The notes below the pieces were generated by a model. That model was not told where the DNA came from. It searched no databases and was given only the letters and a program-made list of their open reading frames with translations. 64,000 nt of DNA. Source: Jiella endophytica. Lineage in GTDB: Bacteria; Pseudomonadota; Alphaproteobacteria; Rhizobiales; Rhizobiaceae. The stretch is from contig NZ_SOZD01000001.1 of assembly GCF_004519335.1 (NCBI RefSeq), forward strand, positions 248,001 to 312,000, written 5' to 3'. Positions 27,352 to 36,969 of this stretch are shown here, piece by piece. Positions within the stretch are counted from its first letter, which is position 1; every line of letters begins with the position of its first letter. The translations under genes and the position numbers were made by a program.

Positions 27352-28641
27352 ATGGGAATTGTCGCGAAGGCGACGGAAGTCGTGGGTGGCGCTGTCGCGC
27401 TTGTCAGGCGCTACGGTTCTCCGTCGCATCAGGCCGTCGGGCAGACACCGCAAATCCCGGAGGCTCGGAAACAGGGCATCATGACCTTGAAACTTCCCGC
27501 CGCAGAGGGCTGGAAGGACGGGCGCCTTCCCATCTGCGCGCCGGGGCTGAAGGTCAATGCCTTTGCGTCGAACCTCGATCATCCCCGCTGGATCGAGGTT
27601 CTGCCGAACGGCGACGTCCTCGTGGCGGAATCGAAGGAGCAGCCGGAGACGCCGCGCACTCTCATGGACCACGCCCAGCAGGCGACGATGCGCCGCGTCA
27701 AGGCGGTCGGAAAGAGCGCCAATCGTGTCACCCTCTGGCGGGACGCGGACGGGGACGGTGTCGCCGAGCGCCGCGAGGTCTTCGTTCAAAACCAGAACCA
27801 GCCCTTCGGCATGGCGCTGATCAGTGACAAGTTCTACCTCGGCAACACGGACGGCATAAGGTGTTTCGACTACCGGCCAGGCGATACGAGCCTGATGGGC
27901 GACGGTGAAAAGCTCGTCGACTTCAAGCCGCACGGCCACTGGACCCGCAGCCTGATTGTCTCGCCGGATCGGGCGAAGATCTACGCTGGCGTCGGCTCGT
28001 TGTCCAACATCGGCGACAAGGGCATGGCGGAGGAAGAGGGTCGCGCGGCGATCTGGGAACTCGACGTTGCCACCGGAACGGCGCGGATTTTCGCCTCGGG
28101 GCTGCGAAACCCGGTCGGCATGGCCTTCGAGCCGGTCACGGGAAAGCTGTGGACCGTCGTCAACGAGCGCGACGGGCTCGGGGACGAAACCCCGCCCGAC
28201 TACCTCACCTCCGTCGAAGAGGGTGGGTTTTACGGCTGGCCCTATTGCTACTGGGGCAGGACGGTGGACGATCGCGTCCCGCAGGACCCGGACCTTGTCG
28301 CCCGCGCCATCCAGCCGGATTATGCTCTCGGCGGCCACACGGCATCGCTCGGCCTCTGCTGGATGCCGGACGGCACCTTGCCGGGGTTCGGCGAGGGCAT
28401 GGTGATCGGCCAGCACGGATCGTGGAATCGCTCGACGCTTTCGGGCTACAAGCTGATCTTCGTCCCTTTCGAGAACGGCGCGCCGAGCGGACCGGCTCGC
28501 GATATCCTGTCCGGCTTCCTGTCCAAGGACGAAAAGCTTGCCTATGGGCGTCCCGTCGGCGTGGCGATCGGCCCGGACGGCAGATCGCTGCTGATGGCGG
28601 ACGACGTCGGAGACGTCATCTGGCGCGTGACCGCCGCGTGA
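27352..28641 (+). CDS. PQQ-dependent sugar dehydrogenase-like (L-sorbosone dehydrogenase family) beta-propeller protein
   Basis: About 429 residues. The sequence from VGQTPQIPEARKQG through APGLKVNAFASNLDHPRWIEVLPNGDVLVAE, with later NPVGMAFEP, WTVVNERDGLGDE and GGFYGWPYCYWG segments, is typical of the sorbosone dehydrogenase/GSDH-like family, usually a periplasmic oxidoreductase. The N-terminus before residue 30 is a weak membrane anchor at best; related proteins have a clear signal anchor, so export is uncertain or the 5' end has decayed. The ATG at 27352 is chosen over an internal ATG at 27481 because conserved sequence starts upstream of the latter. Upstream 27080-27351 holds nothing recognisable. 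Confidence 0.75.
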   Translation: MGIVAKATEVVGGAVALVRRYGSPSHQAVGQTPQIPEARKQGIMTLKLPAAEGWKDGRLPICAPGLKVNAFASNLDHPRWIEVLPNGDVLVAESKEQPETPRTLMDHAQQATMRRVKAVGKSANRVTLWRDADGDGVAERREVFVQNQNQPFGMALISDKFYLGNTDGIRCFDYRPGDTSLMGDGEKLVDFKPHGHWTRSLIVSPDRAKIYAGVGSLSNIGDKGMAEEEGRAAIWELDVATGTARIFASGLRNPVGMAFEPVTGKLWTVVNERDGLGDETPPDYLTSVEEGGFYGWPYCYWGRTVDDRVPQDPDLVARAIQPDYALGGHTASLGLCWMPDGTLPGFGEGMVIGQHGSWNRSTLSGYKLIFVPFENGAPSGPARDILSGFLSKDEKLAYGRPVGVAIGPDGRSLLMADDVGDVIWRVTAA

Positions 28642-28811
28642 CCGCCGCGTGACGCAGCCGGCCGCGCCGGCGCGGTGATCGCAGAGGCTGACGTCAAGCC
28701 GCGGAGCTGGAACGGCGCATGAAGGCGATCTCGATCATGCGGGAGTCTTGACGGTGAGCCGCCAAGCTAATGATCGAATGATCGCCCCGGTTGGCGCCGG
28801 CGAAACAGTCG

Positions 28812-28870
28812 GGACGATGCGGCGATTCGGTAGCTCAGATCGCCGCGCCTCCAAATGGACGCAGGGCGCG

Positions 28871-28873
<3 letters not shown>
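28812..28873. repeat. Decayed copy 3 of the composite palindromic repeat
   Basis: It aligns by eye to the right half of copy 1: ACGATGCGGCGATTCGGTAGC here, against ACGATGCGGTGAATCG...ATAGC, then AAATGGACGCAGGGCGCGCTA against TATTGGACGCACGGCGCGCTA. The hairpin is no longer perfect. As in the other two copies, its terminal CTA (minus-strand TAG) is the stop codon of the adjacent gene. Confidence 0.6.
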
Positions 28874-29632
<759 letters not shown>

Positions 29633-29647
29633 TCAAGTGGTTGATTG

Positions 29648-30826
29648 TCAGGCGTCGGCGTCGATGACGGCCAGCGCCGCCTCGATGCCCCTGCCGACTG
29701 CGAGATCCTTGCCGAGCGCCTTGATGGCGCCCCCGAGGGCAGTCAGCGCCGCGACCGCATGGATCGGCTGGGCGGTCGGCCCCATATGGCCGATGCGCGT
29801 CAGCTTCCCGAGCGTCTCGCCGCGCCCTGCCGAAAACACCACGCCGTAGCGGGCGCGCGCGGCCTGCCGGATCGCGGCCTCGTCGATCCCGTCGGGCGTG
29901 CGAACGGCTGTCGTCGTCGGCGAGGCGATCGCGTCGCTTGCGGCCCAGAGGGAAAGGCCCATGGCGGTGACGCCGGCTCGCATGGCTCTCGCCGTCAGTG
30001 CGTGGCGGGCCCAGACGGCCTCCGGTCCTTCGCCGAGATAGAGGTCGAGTGCGACGTCGAGCCCGTTGATCTCGGCGACCGACGGCGTGAACGGAAAGGG
30101 CTCGTCGCGCGACCAGGCATGTTCCCAGTCGACAATGCTCAGCATCGAGGCGCGCGGCGCCTCGTCATTGGCTTTCATCTTCGCCCAAGCACGGTCGCTG
30201 ACGCCCATCAGAGTGAGACCGGGCGGCGCGCCCAGGCATTTGTTGGGGCCGGTGACATACATGTCGGCGCTGCAGTCCTCCGGATGGGTCTTCATGCCGC
30301 CGAAGGAGGACACCGCGTCGACGATCAGATAGGCGCCATGGGCCGAGACCAGGCTACCGATGGCGTCGATGGGATTGATGGTGCCCGACGGCGTGTCGTG
30401 ATGGCAGACACAGACGATCGTGATCTCGGGATGCGCCTTCAGCATCCCGGCGACCGCCTGCGGGTCGATCGCCTCGTTGTAGGGCACTTCGATTTCGATG
30501 AGATGGGGCGAATAGCGCTTCGCCCAATAGCCGAACCCCTTGCCGTAGACGCCGGAGACGAGATTGAGGACGACGTCGCCCGGCGTAATCAGCGAAGCGG
30601 CCGCCGCCTCGAGGCCGAGCACCGGCTCGCCATGCAGGATCACCGGCCGGGTCGACAGACGCATCGCCTTCTGCGCCTTGCCGACAACCGTTTCGTAGAG
30701 GAGCTGGAAGGTCGGATCGTAGTCGTAGAGCACGGTTCGGCCGAGGCCGCGCAGCACGTCCGGATAGGCGTCGACCGGACCAGCGGTCAGCGTCAGGACC
30801 GGATTGGCGTGATCGGAATAACGCAT
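29648..30826 (-). CDS. ppat: Pyridoxamine--pyruvate transaminase
   Basis: Converts pyridoxamine plus pyruvate to pyridoxal plus L-alanine. 392 residues, a fold-type I (class V-like) aminotransferase. The active-site lysine is K196 in VTGPNKCLGAPPG, and the Asp that holds the pyridine ring is D170 in LIVDAVSS. Unlike ordinary transaminases, this family uses the lysine to hold the substrate pyridoxal rather than a PLP cofactor. Sequence from TLTAGPVDAYPDVLRGLGRT onward is very close to M. loti PPAT. It sits between the dehydrogenase and lactonase genes with short gaps, consistent with one operon. Confidence 0.95.
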   Translation of the reverse strand: MRYSDHANPVLTLTAGPVDAYPDVLRGLGRTVLYDYDPTFQLLYETVVGKAQKAMRLSTRPVILHGEPVLGLEAAAASLITPGDVVLNLVSGVYGKGFGYWAKRYSPHLIEIEVPYNEAIDPQAVAGMLKAHPEITIVCVCHHDTPSGTINPIDAIGSLVSAHGAYLIVDAVSSFGGMKTHPEDCSADMYVTGPNKCLGAPPGLTLMGVSDRAWAKMKANDEAPRASMLSIVDWEHAWSRDEPFPFTPSVAEINGLDVALDLYLGEGPEAVWARHALTARAMRAGVTAMGLSLWAASDAIASPTTTAVRTPDGIDEAAIRQAARARYGVVFSAGRGETLGKLTRIGHMGPTAQPIHAVAALTALGGAIKALGKDLAVGRGIEAALAVIDADA

Positions 30827-30850
30827 CGTCTTCTCCCCTGATGCCTGCCG

Positions 30851-31657
<807 letters not shown>

Positions 31658-31705
31658 TCATGCCTCCTTGTTTCGCGGCGTCCTGCCACGCGGTTGTCGT
31701 CGTCG

Positions 31706-32641
31706 TCAGCGCGCCCCGCGCTCATAGGGGATGCCCAGTGCCGCCGGCAGGCTGGCCTGGCGGCCGAACAGCACCAGCATGATCATCACCGCCAGGAACG
31801 GGAGCATCTGGATGACGTCGGTCGGGATGTTGATGCCGGCCACCTGCATGGCCGTCGTCAGCGACAGGCACGCGCCGAACAGGAGGGCGCCGAACAGGAC
31901 CCAGACCGGACGCCCTCGTGCCAGCATTGCCAGCACGATGCCGAGGAAGCCGGCGCCGTTGGTGATGAAGGGGATGAACAGGCCGGCCCCGACATTGGCG
32001 AGATAGGCGCCGCCGAGCCCGGCAAGAGCGCCGGTGGTCAAGACGGCGATGGTTCGGGTGCGGATCACGTCGATGCCGGCGACATCCAGCGCGGCCGGCT
32101 TGTCGCCGGCGGCCTGCAGGTTGAGGCCGAGCTGCGTGCGCCGGTAGAGATAGCTCATGACGACGACGAGCAGCACCGCCAGATAGACGAGCAGGTGATG
32201 GCGAAAGAAGGCCGGGCCGATGACGGGAATGTCCGCCAGAAGCGGAATGACGGTCGGATCGGCCGCCGGCAGGCGAGGGTAGCTTCGGGAGAACTGGAAG
32301 TGGTGCAGCAGCGCCGTCAGGCCCTCGAGGCCGAGTGTCAGGGCGATGCCGATGACGATCTGGTTCAGGCCGAGGCGCACGCATAGAAGCGCCATCAGAG
32401 CCGCCACCGCAGCGCCGCCGGCCGCACCGGTCAGGAAGCCGAGCCACAGCGATTCCGAATAGAAGGCGCCGACGAAGCCGAGATAGGCGCCGGCCAGCAT
32501 CATCCCTTCGATGCCGATGTTGAGGACGCCGGCCTTTTCCGACATCTGTTCGCCGAGGCCGGCGAGCAGCAGCGGCACGGCCGCGGTGACGGCACCGAAG
32601 AGCAGCGCGCTGAGAAAGACCTCGCTGAAGAGCCCGTTCAT
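31706..32641 (-). CDS. ABC transporter permease (BMP/nucleoside-type, second permease)
   Basis: 311 residues, about eight hydrophobic segments. It belongs to the BPD_transp_2 family (RbsC/NupQ-like), with NIGIEGMMLAGAY near the N-terminus and the G-L-N-L-x-A-x-G-x-x-x-x-A-A signature as LGLNLQAAGDKPAALDVAGI. It starts 3 bp after the preceding permease stop. With the other permease, the duplicated ATPase and the BMP-type binding protein it forms a complete importer of the PnrA/nucleoside class, here embedded in the B6 catabolic operon. Substrate is inferred to be a B6 vitamer or related compound. Confidence 0.9.
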   Translation of the reverse strand: MNGLFSEVFLSALLFGAVTAAVPLLLAGLGEQMSEKAGVLNIGIEGMMLAGAYLGFVGAFYSESLWLGFLTGAAGGAAVAALMALLCVRLGLNQIVIGIALTLGLEGLTALLHHFQFSRSYPRLPAADPTVIPLLADIPVIGPAFFRHHLLVYLAVLLVVVMSYLYRRTQLGLNLQAAGDKPAALDVAGIDVIRTRTIAVLTTGALAGLGGAYLANVGAGLFIPFITNGAGFLGIVLAMLARGRPVWVLFGALLFGACLSLTTAMQVAGINIPTDVIQMLPFLAVMIMLVLFGRQASLPAALGIPYERGAR

Positions 32642-32644
32642 CGC

Positions 32645-33742
32645 TCAGGCCTTTCTCGACTGGTTGTAGCGATGGTCGACATATTCGGCGATCGCGAGCA
32701 CGATCAGCACGATGGCGATGAGCACCAGCGTGAAGTGATTGGGCACGCCCATGCGCCTCGCCGCGCTCTCGCCGCCGATCGACAGCACCGACAGCAGAAA
32801 CACGAAGCCGATGGCGGCGAAGCCGTTCATGCGGGCAAGGAAGACGGCCGGGATGACCGCCAGGCCATAGGCGGGGTTCCAGTCGGCGCGGACATTGCCC
32901 TGGACGCCGACGACATCGACGGCGCCCGCAAGGCCCACGAGGCCCGCGGAGATCGCGAAGACGGCGATCGTCAGGCCAGGCACGCTCAGCCCCGCATGAA
33001 CGGCCGCGCGGGGATTGGCCCCGACGATCCGGAGTTTCAGCCCGAACGCGGTTCGGGTCATCACCAGATGGACGATGACGATGGCAGCGATGCCGAGCAA
33101 AAGGCCGCTGGTAACGGTGGTGTCGAAAAGGCGCGGCAGGCGTTCCTCGACCGGCAGCGTCCGGGTCTGCGGCACGGTGGTGCCGGGGTCGCGGAAGATC
33201 AGCTTGACCAGGACATTGGCGAGCGAGGTGCCGAGGAAGGTCATCATCAGCGTGGTGACGATCTCGTTCACCCCGTGATAGGCCCGCAGCAGCGCCGGCA
33301 CGAGCGACCAGGCGGCCGCGACGACGGTAGCGATGACGAATGCGCAGATCCAGGCCAGCCAGACCGGCATGATCTCGACCAGGACGGGCGCGCTCGCGGC
33401 AGACGTGACCGCGCCGAGCAGGAACTGGCCGTCGCCGCCGAGATTCCACATGCCGGCGCGAAAGGCGACGATCAGGCCGGCCGCAAGGAACAGAAGCGGC
33501 GCCATCCGCGTCAGCGTCTGCTGGATGCCCAGCATCGAGAGGAGGCCTCTTTCCAGGACGTAGCCGTAATAGGCGAGGGGATCGACGCCGACGGCCAGCA
33601 GGATGCAGCCTGCAATGACGAGGGCGACGACGATCGGCCCGAGCGTCATTAGAAGCCGGTGCAGGACGTCGCGGCGATTGGCCGCTGCGCTGGTGGCGTC
33701 GAGCGCGGTGGCGCTTGCCGTGCTTGCGCCGTCGATGCTCAT
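32645..33742 (-). CDS. ABC transporter permease (BMP/nucleoside-type, first permease)
   Basis: 365 residues, multiple membrane helices. BPD_transp_2 family with the FRAGMWNLGGDGQFLLGAV and FGLKLRIVGANPRAAVHAG signatures. The ATG at 33742 overlaps the stop of the ATPase gene (ATGA, 33739-33742), a sign of translational coupling; the longer open frame upstream is a shadow. It is paired with the permease at 31706-32641, as usual for nucleoside-type importers, which use two different permeases. Confidence 0.9.
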   Translation of the reverse strand: MSIDGASTASATALDATSAAANRRDVLHRLLMTLGPIVVALVIAGCILLAVGVDPLAYYGYVLERGLLSMLGIQQTLTRMAPLLFLAAGLIVAFRAGMWNLGGDGQFLLGAVTSAASAPVLVEIMPVWLAWICAFVIATVVAAAWSLVPALLRAYHGVNEIVTTLMMTFLGTSLANVLVKLIFRDPGTTVPQTRTLPVEERLPRLFDTTVTSGLLLGIAAIVIVHLVMTRTAFGLKLRIVGANPRAAVHAGLSVPGLTIAVFAISAGLVGLAGAVDVVGVQGNVRADWNPAYGLAVIPAVFLARMNGFAAIGFVFLLSVLSIGGESAARRMGVPNHFTLVLIAIVLIVLAIAEYVDHRYNQSRKA

Positions 33743-35307
33743 GCCGCCAGTCCAATCATCAGGCGCCCCACCTTGGTGCGGGCGTCGTCGACATTGTCGA
33801 CCGTGCCGACGAGGGCGCCGTCGGCGATCACCGCGATGCGGTCGCACATGGAGAGCAGTTCCTCGAGGTCGGTCGAGATGAGGAGCACGGCAAGGCCGCG
33901 TGCGGCGGTGTCGCGAATGCGCTGGCGCGAGGCCAGCGTGTTGGCGAGGTCGAGCCCGTAGGTCGGCTTGTTGAAGATCACCACCTTCGCGCCCTCGGCG
34001 AGTTCCCGCGCCAGGAGAACCTTCTGGATATTGCCGCCCGACAGCCGGGCAATCGGTGTCCGCAGACTCGGCGTCCTGACGTCGTATTCGCGCACGAGGT
34101 CGGCCGCGCGCTTGTCGATCTCGCCACGCCGCTCGAGCCCGCCGCGCCAGAGGGGCGCTTGGCCGACCTGCTTGAGAAAGAAGTTGATGGAGACCGGGAA
34201 GGTGCCGACGGTCCCTTCGCCCAGCCGGTCGTCGGTCAGGTAACGCAGTCCGCGCCTGCGGCGCTCCCCGACGCTCAGCGCTGCGACGTCGGTGCCTTCG
34301 AGCCGGATCGAGCCGCCGGCAGCCACGCGCTGGCCGGCCAGCGCCTCCGCGAGCTGTTTCTGGCCGTTGCCGTCGATGCCGGCGATCCCCAGAATTTCGC
34401 CCGGTCGGATATCGAAGGAGATCGACGAGAGACCGGGCTCGTTGTCGGTCGCTGCGACGGTCAGATCCGTCACCTGAAGCGATGGTGCGATCCCTGTCCG
34501 CGTGGCGCCGACCGGGCGCTCCTTAGTGTCGCTCTCGTCATTTTGCCTGCCGAACATCAACGCGACGATCTCGGCGATGATCTCCTCTTCGCCGAGGGAG
34601 CGAAACCGTTCGGGAGGGATCTCGCCGACCTTGCGGCCAAGTTTCAGCACCGAGATGCGATCGCCGAACGCCACCGCTTCCTTCAGCTTGTGGGTGATGA
34701 AGACGATCGCCAGCCCCTTTTCGACGAGGCGGCGCATCAGCGCTCCCAACTCGTCGATGCCCTTCGGCGTCAGCATCGAGGTGGATTCGTCGAGGATCAG
34801 AAGGCGGCTGTTGCGCAACAGCGCACGCAGGATCTCGACCTGCTGCTGCTCGCCGAGCGAGAGTTCGGCGACCCGCGCCTGCAGCTTGACGCTGATGCCG
34901 AGGCTGCGGGTGATCTCGGCAACGTGCGCCTCCAGTTCGCCGGTTCTCGGACGCTGCCACCAGGGGCCGCCGAGAGCCAGGTTTTCCGCCACCGTCAGCG
35001 TCGGCACCAGCATCATGTGCTGGAACACCGTGCCGATGCCGAGGGCCAGTGCGTGGCGCGGCGAAGTGATCGGCACCGGTCTGCCGTCGACCAGTATGCG
35101 CCCTTCGTCCGGTTGCTGGAGGCCGGAGAGCATGCCGATCAGCGTGGATTTTCCAGCGCCGTTCTCGCCCAGGAGCACATGCACCTCGCCCGGCCGGATC
35201 GACAGGTCGATGGCGTCATTGGCGACGATGCCCGGAAATCGCTTGGTCACGCCTTCCAGCGCGACGATGTCCCGCGCCTCGGCGGACGGTGATGCACGAC
35301 TGCTCAT
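33739..35307 (-). CDS. ABC transporter ATP-binding protein, duplicated ATPase (BMP/nucleoside-type)
   Basis: 522 residues with two fused ABC domains. The first has Walker A GENGAGKSTL and signature LSLGEQQQVEI with Walker B LLILDEST. The second has a degenerate Walker A (GIDGNGQKQLAEAL) and signature LSGGNIQKVLLARE, followed by FNKPTYGLD in place of a normal Walker B. One degenerate site is typical for RbsA/MglA/NupO-type ATPases. It energises the two permeases downstream. Confidence 0.93.
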   Translation of the reverse strand: MSSRASPSAEARDIVALEGVTKRFPGIVANDAIDLSIRPGEVHVLLGENGAGKSTLIGMLSGLQQPDEGRILVDGRPVPITSPRHALALGIGTVFQHMMLVPTLTVAENLALGGPWWQRPRTGELEAHVAEITRSLGISVKLQARVAELSLGEQQQVEILRALLRNSRLLILDESTSMLTPKGIDELGALMRRLVEKGLAIVFITHKLKEAVAFGDRISVLKLGRKVGEIPPERFRSLGEEEIIAEIVALMFGRQNDESDTKERPVGATRTGIAPSLQVTDLTVAATDNEPGLSSISFDIRPGEILGIAGIDGNGQKQLAEALAGQRVAAGGSIRLEGTDVAALSVGERRRRGLRYLTDDRLGEGTVGTFPVSINFFLKQVGQAPLWRGGLERRGEIDKRAADLVREYDVRTPSLRTPIARLSGGNIQKVLLARELAEGAKVVIFNKPTYGLDLANTLASRQRIRDTAARGLAVLLISTDLEELLSMCDRIAVIADGALVGTVDNVDDARTKVGRLMIGLAA

Positions 35308-35335
35308 GAAAGCCGATCCCTGAGAAGCGGGGATG

Positions 35336-35364
35336 CCCAGAGGGGTGTCTCTTGCCCCTCTGGG
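35336..35364 (-). terminator. Intercistronic hairpin after the BMP-type binding-protein gene
   Basis: CCCAGAGGGG and CCCCTCTGGG (10-bp perfect stem, 9-nt loop) lie between the binding-protein stop (35382) and the ATPase start (35307), read on the minus strand. No long U-run follows. The position fits a stabiliser or partial terminator that raises binding-protein mRNA over the membrane components. Confidence 0.65.
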
Positions 35365-35381
35365 GGTTTGCCGCGCCCGCC

Positions 35382-36407
35382 TTACTGGGCGACGCTCGTC
35401 ATCAGCGCCCTGACGGCGGTAGCGTCGTAGACCGGCTCGACCTTGATCTTGCCGGACACGATATCCTCCCGCAGGGCCTCAATTTGCGACCAGACATCGT
35501 CGGGGATCGCCGGCGTCTTCAAAAGCTCGACGGAGTTGTCCTTGAGGCCGATGGCGTAGTGCTTGGTGCCGAAGGTGTCGTTCTTGATGTCGGCGATCAT
35601 CGCCGCGTAGACCGGCTCGATGTTCCAAACCACCGACGACAGCAGGAAGCCCTTGTCGATCGGTGACTTGTCGCCGATCACGTCGATGAAATAGACCTTG
35701 CCGCCATCGGCCGCCTTGGTGGTCTCGACCGCCTGCAGCATGCCGAAACTCGACCCGTTGCCCTGGCCGAAGATGATGTCGGCGCCCGACGCGATGACGC
35801 TCTCGGTGACGCGCTTGCCGCCGGCCGCGTCGCTGTAGGCGGCCGGGCCGATCACCGCATAGATGATCTTGACGTCCGGGTTCTCGGCCTTCACGCCCTG
35901 CGCGAACGCCCCCGACTGCGAGTTCCACGAGGGCGGCTCGCCCGACACGACGACGCCGACCGTCTTGGAGCGCGACATCTTGGCAGCGAGGCGACCGGCG
36001 AGATAGGCGCCTTCGTGGCCACTCAGCGTGTAGTCGGCCACCAGACCCTTTTCCAGGCCGTTCGGCGTGTCGACGATGGCCACGGGGACGTTCATTTCCT
36101 TGGCGATTTCGGGCGCCGCGGTGTTGTAGCCGCTGGCATGGGCAATCAGCAGGCTGGCGCCGTCGGAGGCCAGCTCCCGCAGGGTCGGGCGAACGTCGCC
36201 GTAACCAAGGCCCTGGGCCACCACGACCTCGACGCCGGCAGCCTCGCCAGCCGCCTTGGCGGCATCGATCCCCTGCTGGTTCCAGCCGTAATCGGTGCCT
36301 TCTTCCGGCGTCAGGATCGCGATCGACTTCACCTCTCCGGCAAGAGCACTGCCAAGCAGAAGACTGCTGATGACAAATGCACTGCCGATGCTTTTTATTA
36401 TCTTCAT
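35382..36407 (-). CDS. BMP-family ABC transporter substrate-binding protein (candidate B6 vitamer binder)
   Basis: 341 residues with a signal peptide (residues 1-23, MKIIKSIGSAFVISSLLLGS then ALA), so periplasmic. It has the BMP/PnrA fold: a D-Y-G-W-N-Q-Q-G segment early, then the S-K-T-V-G-V-V-V-S-G-E strand and D-V-I-G-D-K near the C-terminal half. The family binds purine nucleosides in known cases. It is the first gene of a minus-strand operon that ends in ppat and pldh, so a pyridine-type ligand is plausible. ATG at 36407 follows GAGGG by 9 nt. Confidence 0.88.
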   Translation of the reverse strand: MKIIKSIGSAFVISSLLLGSALAGEVKSIAILTPEEGTDYGWNQQGIDAAKAAGEAAGVEVVVAQGLGYGDVRPTLRELASDGASLLIAHASGYNTAAPEIAKEMNVPVAIVDTPNGLEKGLVADYTLSGHEGAYLAGRLAAKMSRSKTVGVVVSGEPPSWNSQSGAFAQGVKAENPDVKIIYAVIGPAAYSDAAGGKRVTESVIASGADIIFGQGNGSSFGMLQAVETTKAADGGKVYFIDVIGDKSPIDKGFLLSSVVWNIEPVYAAMIADIKNDTFGTKHYAIGLKDNSVELLKTPAIPDDVWSQIEALREDIVSGKIKVEPVYDATAVRALMTSVAQ

Positions 36408-36507
36408 TGCACTACCCTCTCTGGTTGATTCTCGGATCAATATTATTTTGTTGTTATTGCGCGGAGGCGATTTAATATGCCTGAGCCAATGACTGGAGCT
36501 CAGACGA

Positions 36508-36933
36508 ATGAAGATTGGTCATATTCTCCCGGCGATGCTGGCGTGTGCATCCCTCGCCAATGCGGTCGAGCTGCACCCTGTCGACGTGCGCAGAGGCACC
36601 GAGGGGCTCGACAAAGTGCCGTTGACGATTGCCAACGCGGCCGAGGCTGCGGTTTCCTGCAACGCCGATTTCGCCCATTGGTACTCGGCAAGGCTCGCGA
36701 CGGTTGAGCCGGGCGAGAGCGCGCGCCTCGAGCTCTGGTTCGATCCGAAGACGGGCACCTTCACTGTGCTCAACGACAAGCGCGAGAACCTGCCCGTCGA
36801 GCGGCTGTGGTGCGGTCTGTCGGGGCGCGCGTATGAAACCCGCGCGCAGATCGCGCTCGGCCGCGAAGCCGCGGCCAGCGGCTCGCGCGCCGTGTCCTGC
36901 CGGATGGGGCAGGACAGGCTTGCCTGCCGGTAG
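36508..36933 (+). CDS. Small secreted protein of unknown function
   Basis: 141 residues. An N-terminal signal peptide (residues 1-19, MKIGHILPAMLACASLANA) is followed by a domain of about 120 residues with four or more cysteines (SCNADFAHWYS, RLWCGLSG, AVSCRMGQDRLACR) that could form disulfides. I do not recognise a family. It is divergent from the BMP-type transporter operon and convergent with the NMT1-type transporter, the only plus-strand gene inside the B6 catabolic block. Confidence 0.65.
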   Translation: MKIGHILPAMLACASLANAVELHPVDVRRGTEGLDKVPLTIANAAEAAVSCNADFAHWYSARLATVEPGESARLELWFDPKTGTFTVLNDKRENLPVERLWCGLSGRAYETRAQIALGREAAASGSRAVSCRMGQDRLACR

Positions 36934-36969
36934 GGGGCCAACGCTTCGCCTTCCGACACGGCGCGCCCC

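Noticed and set aside
28629-28653. Tandem GTGACCGCCGC duplication at the end of the sorbosone dehydrogenase-like gene
   Set aside because: Only two short units; it is likely a simple slippage duplication with little meaning.
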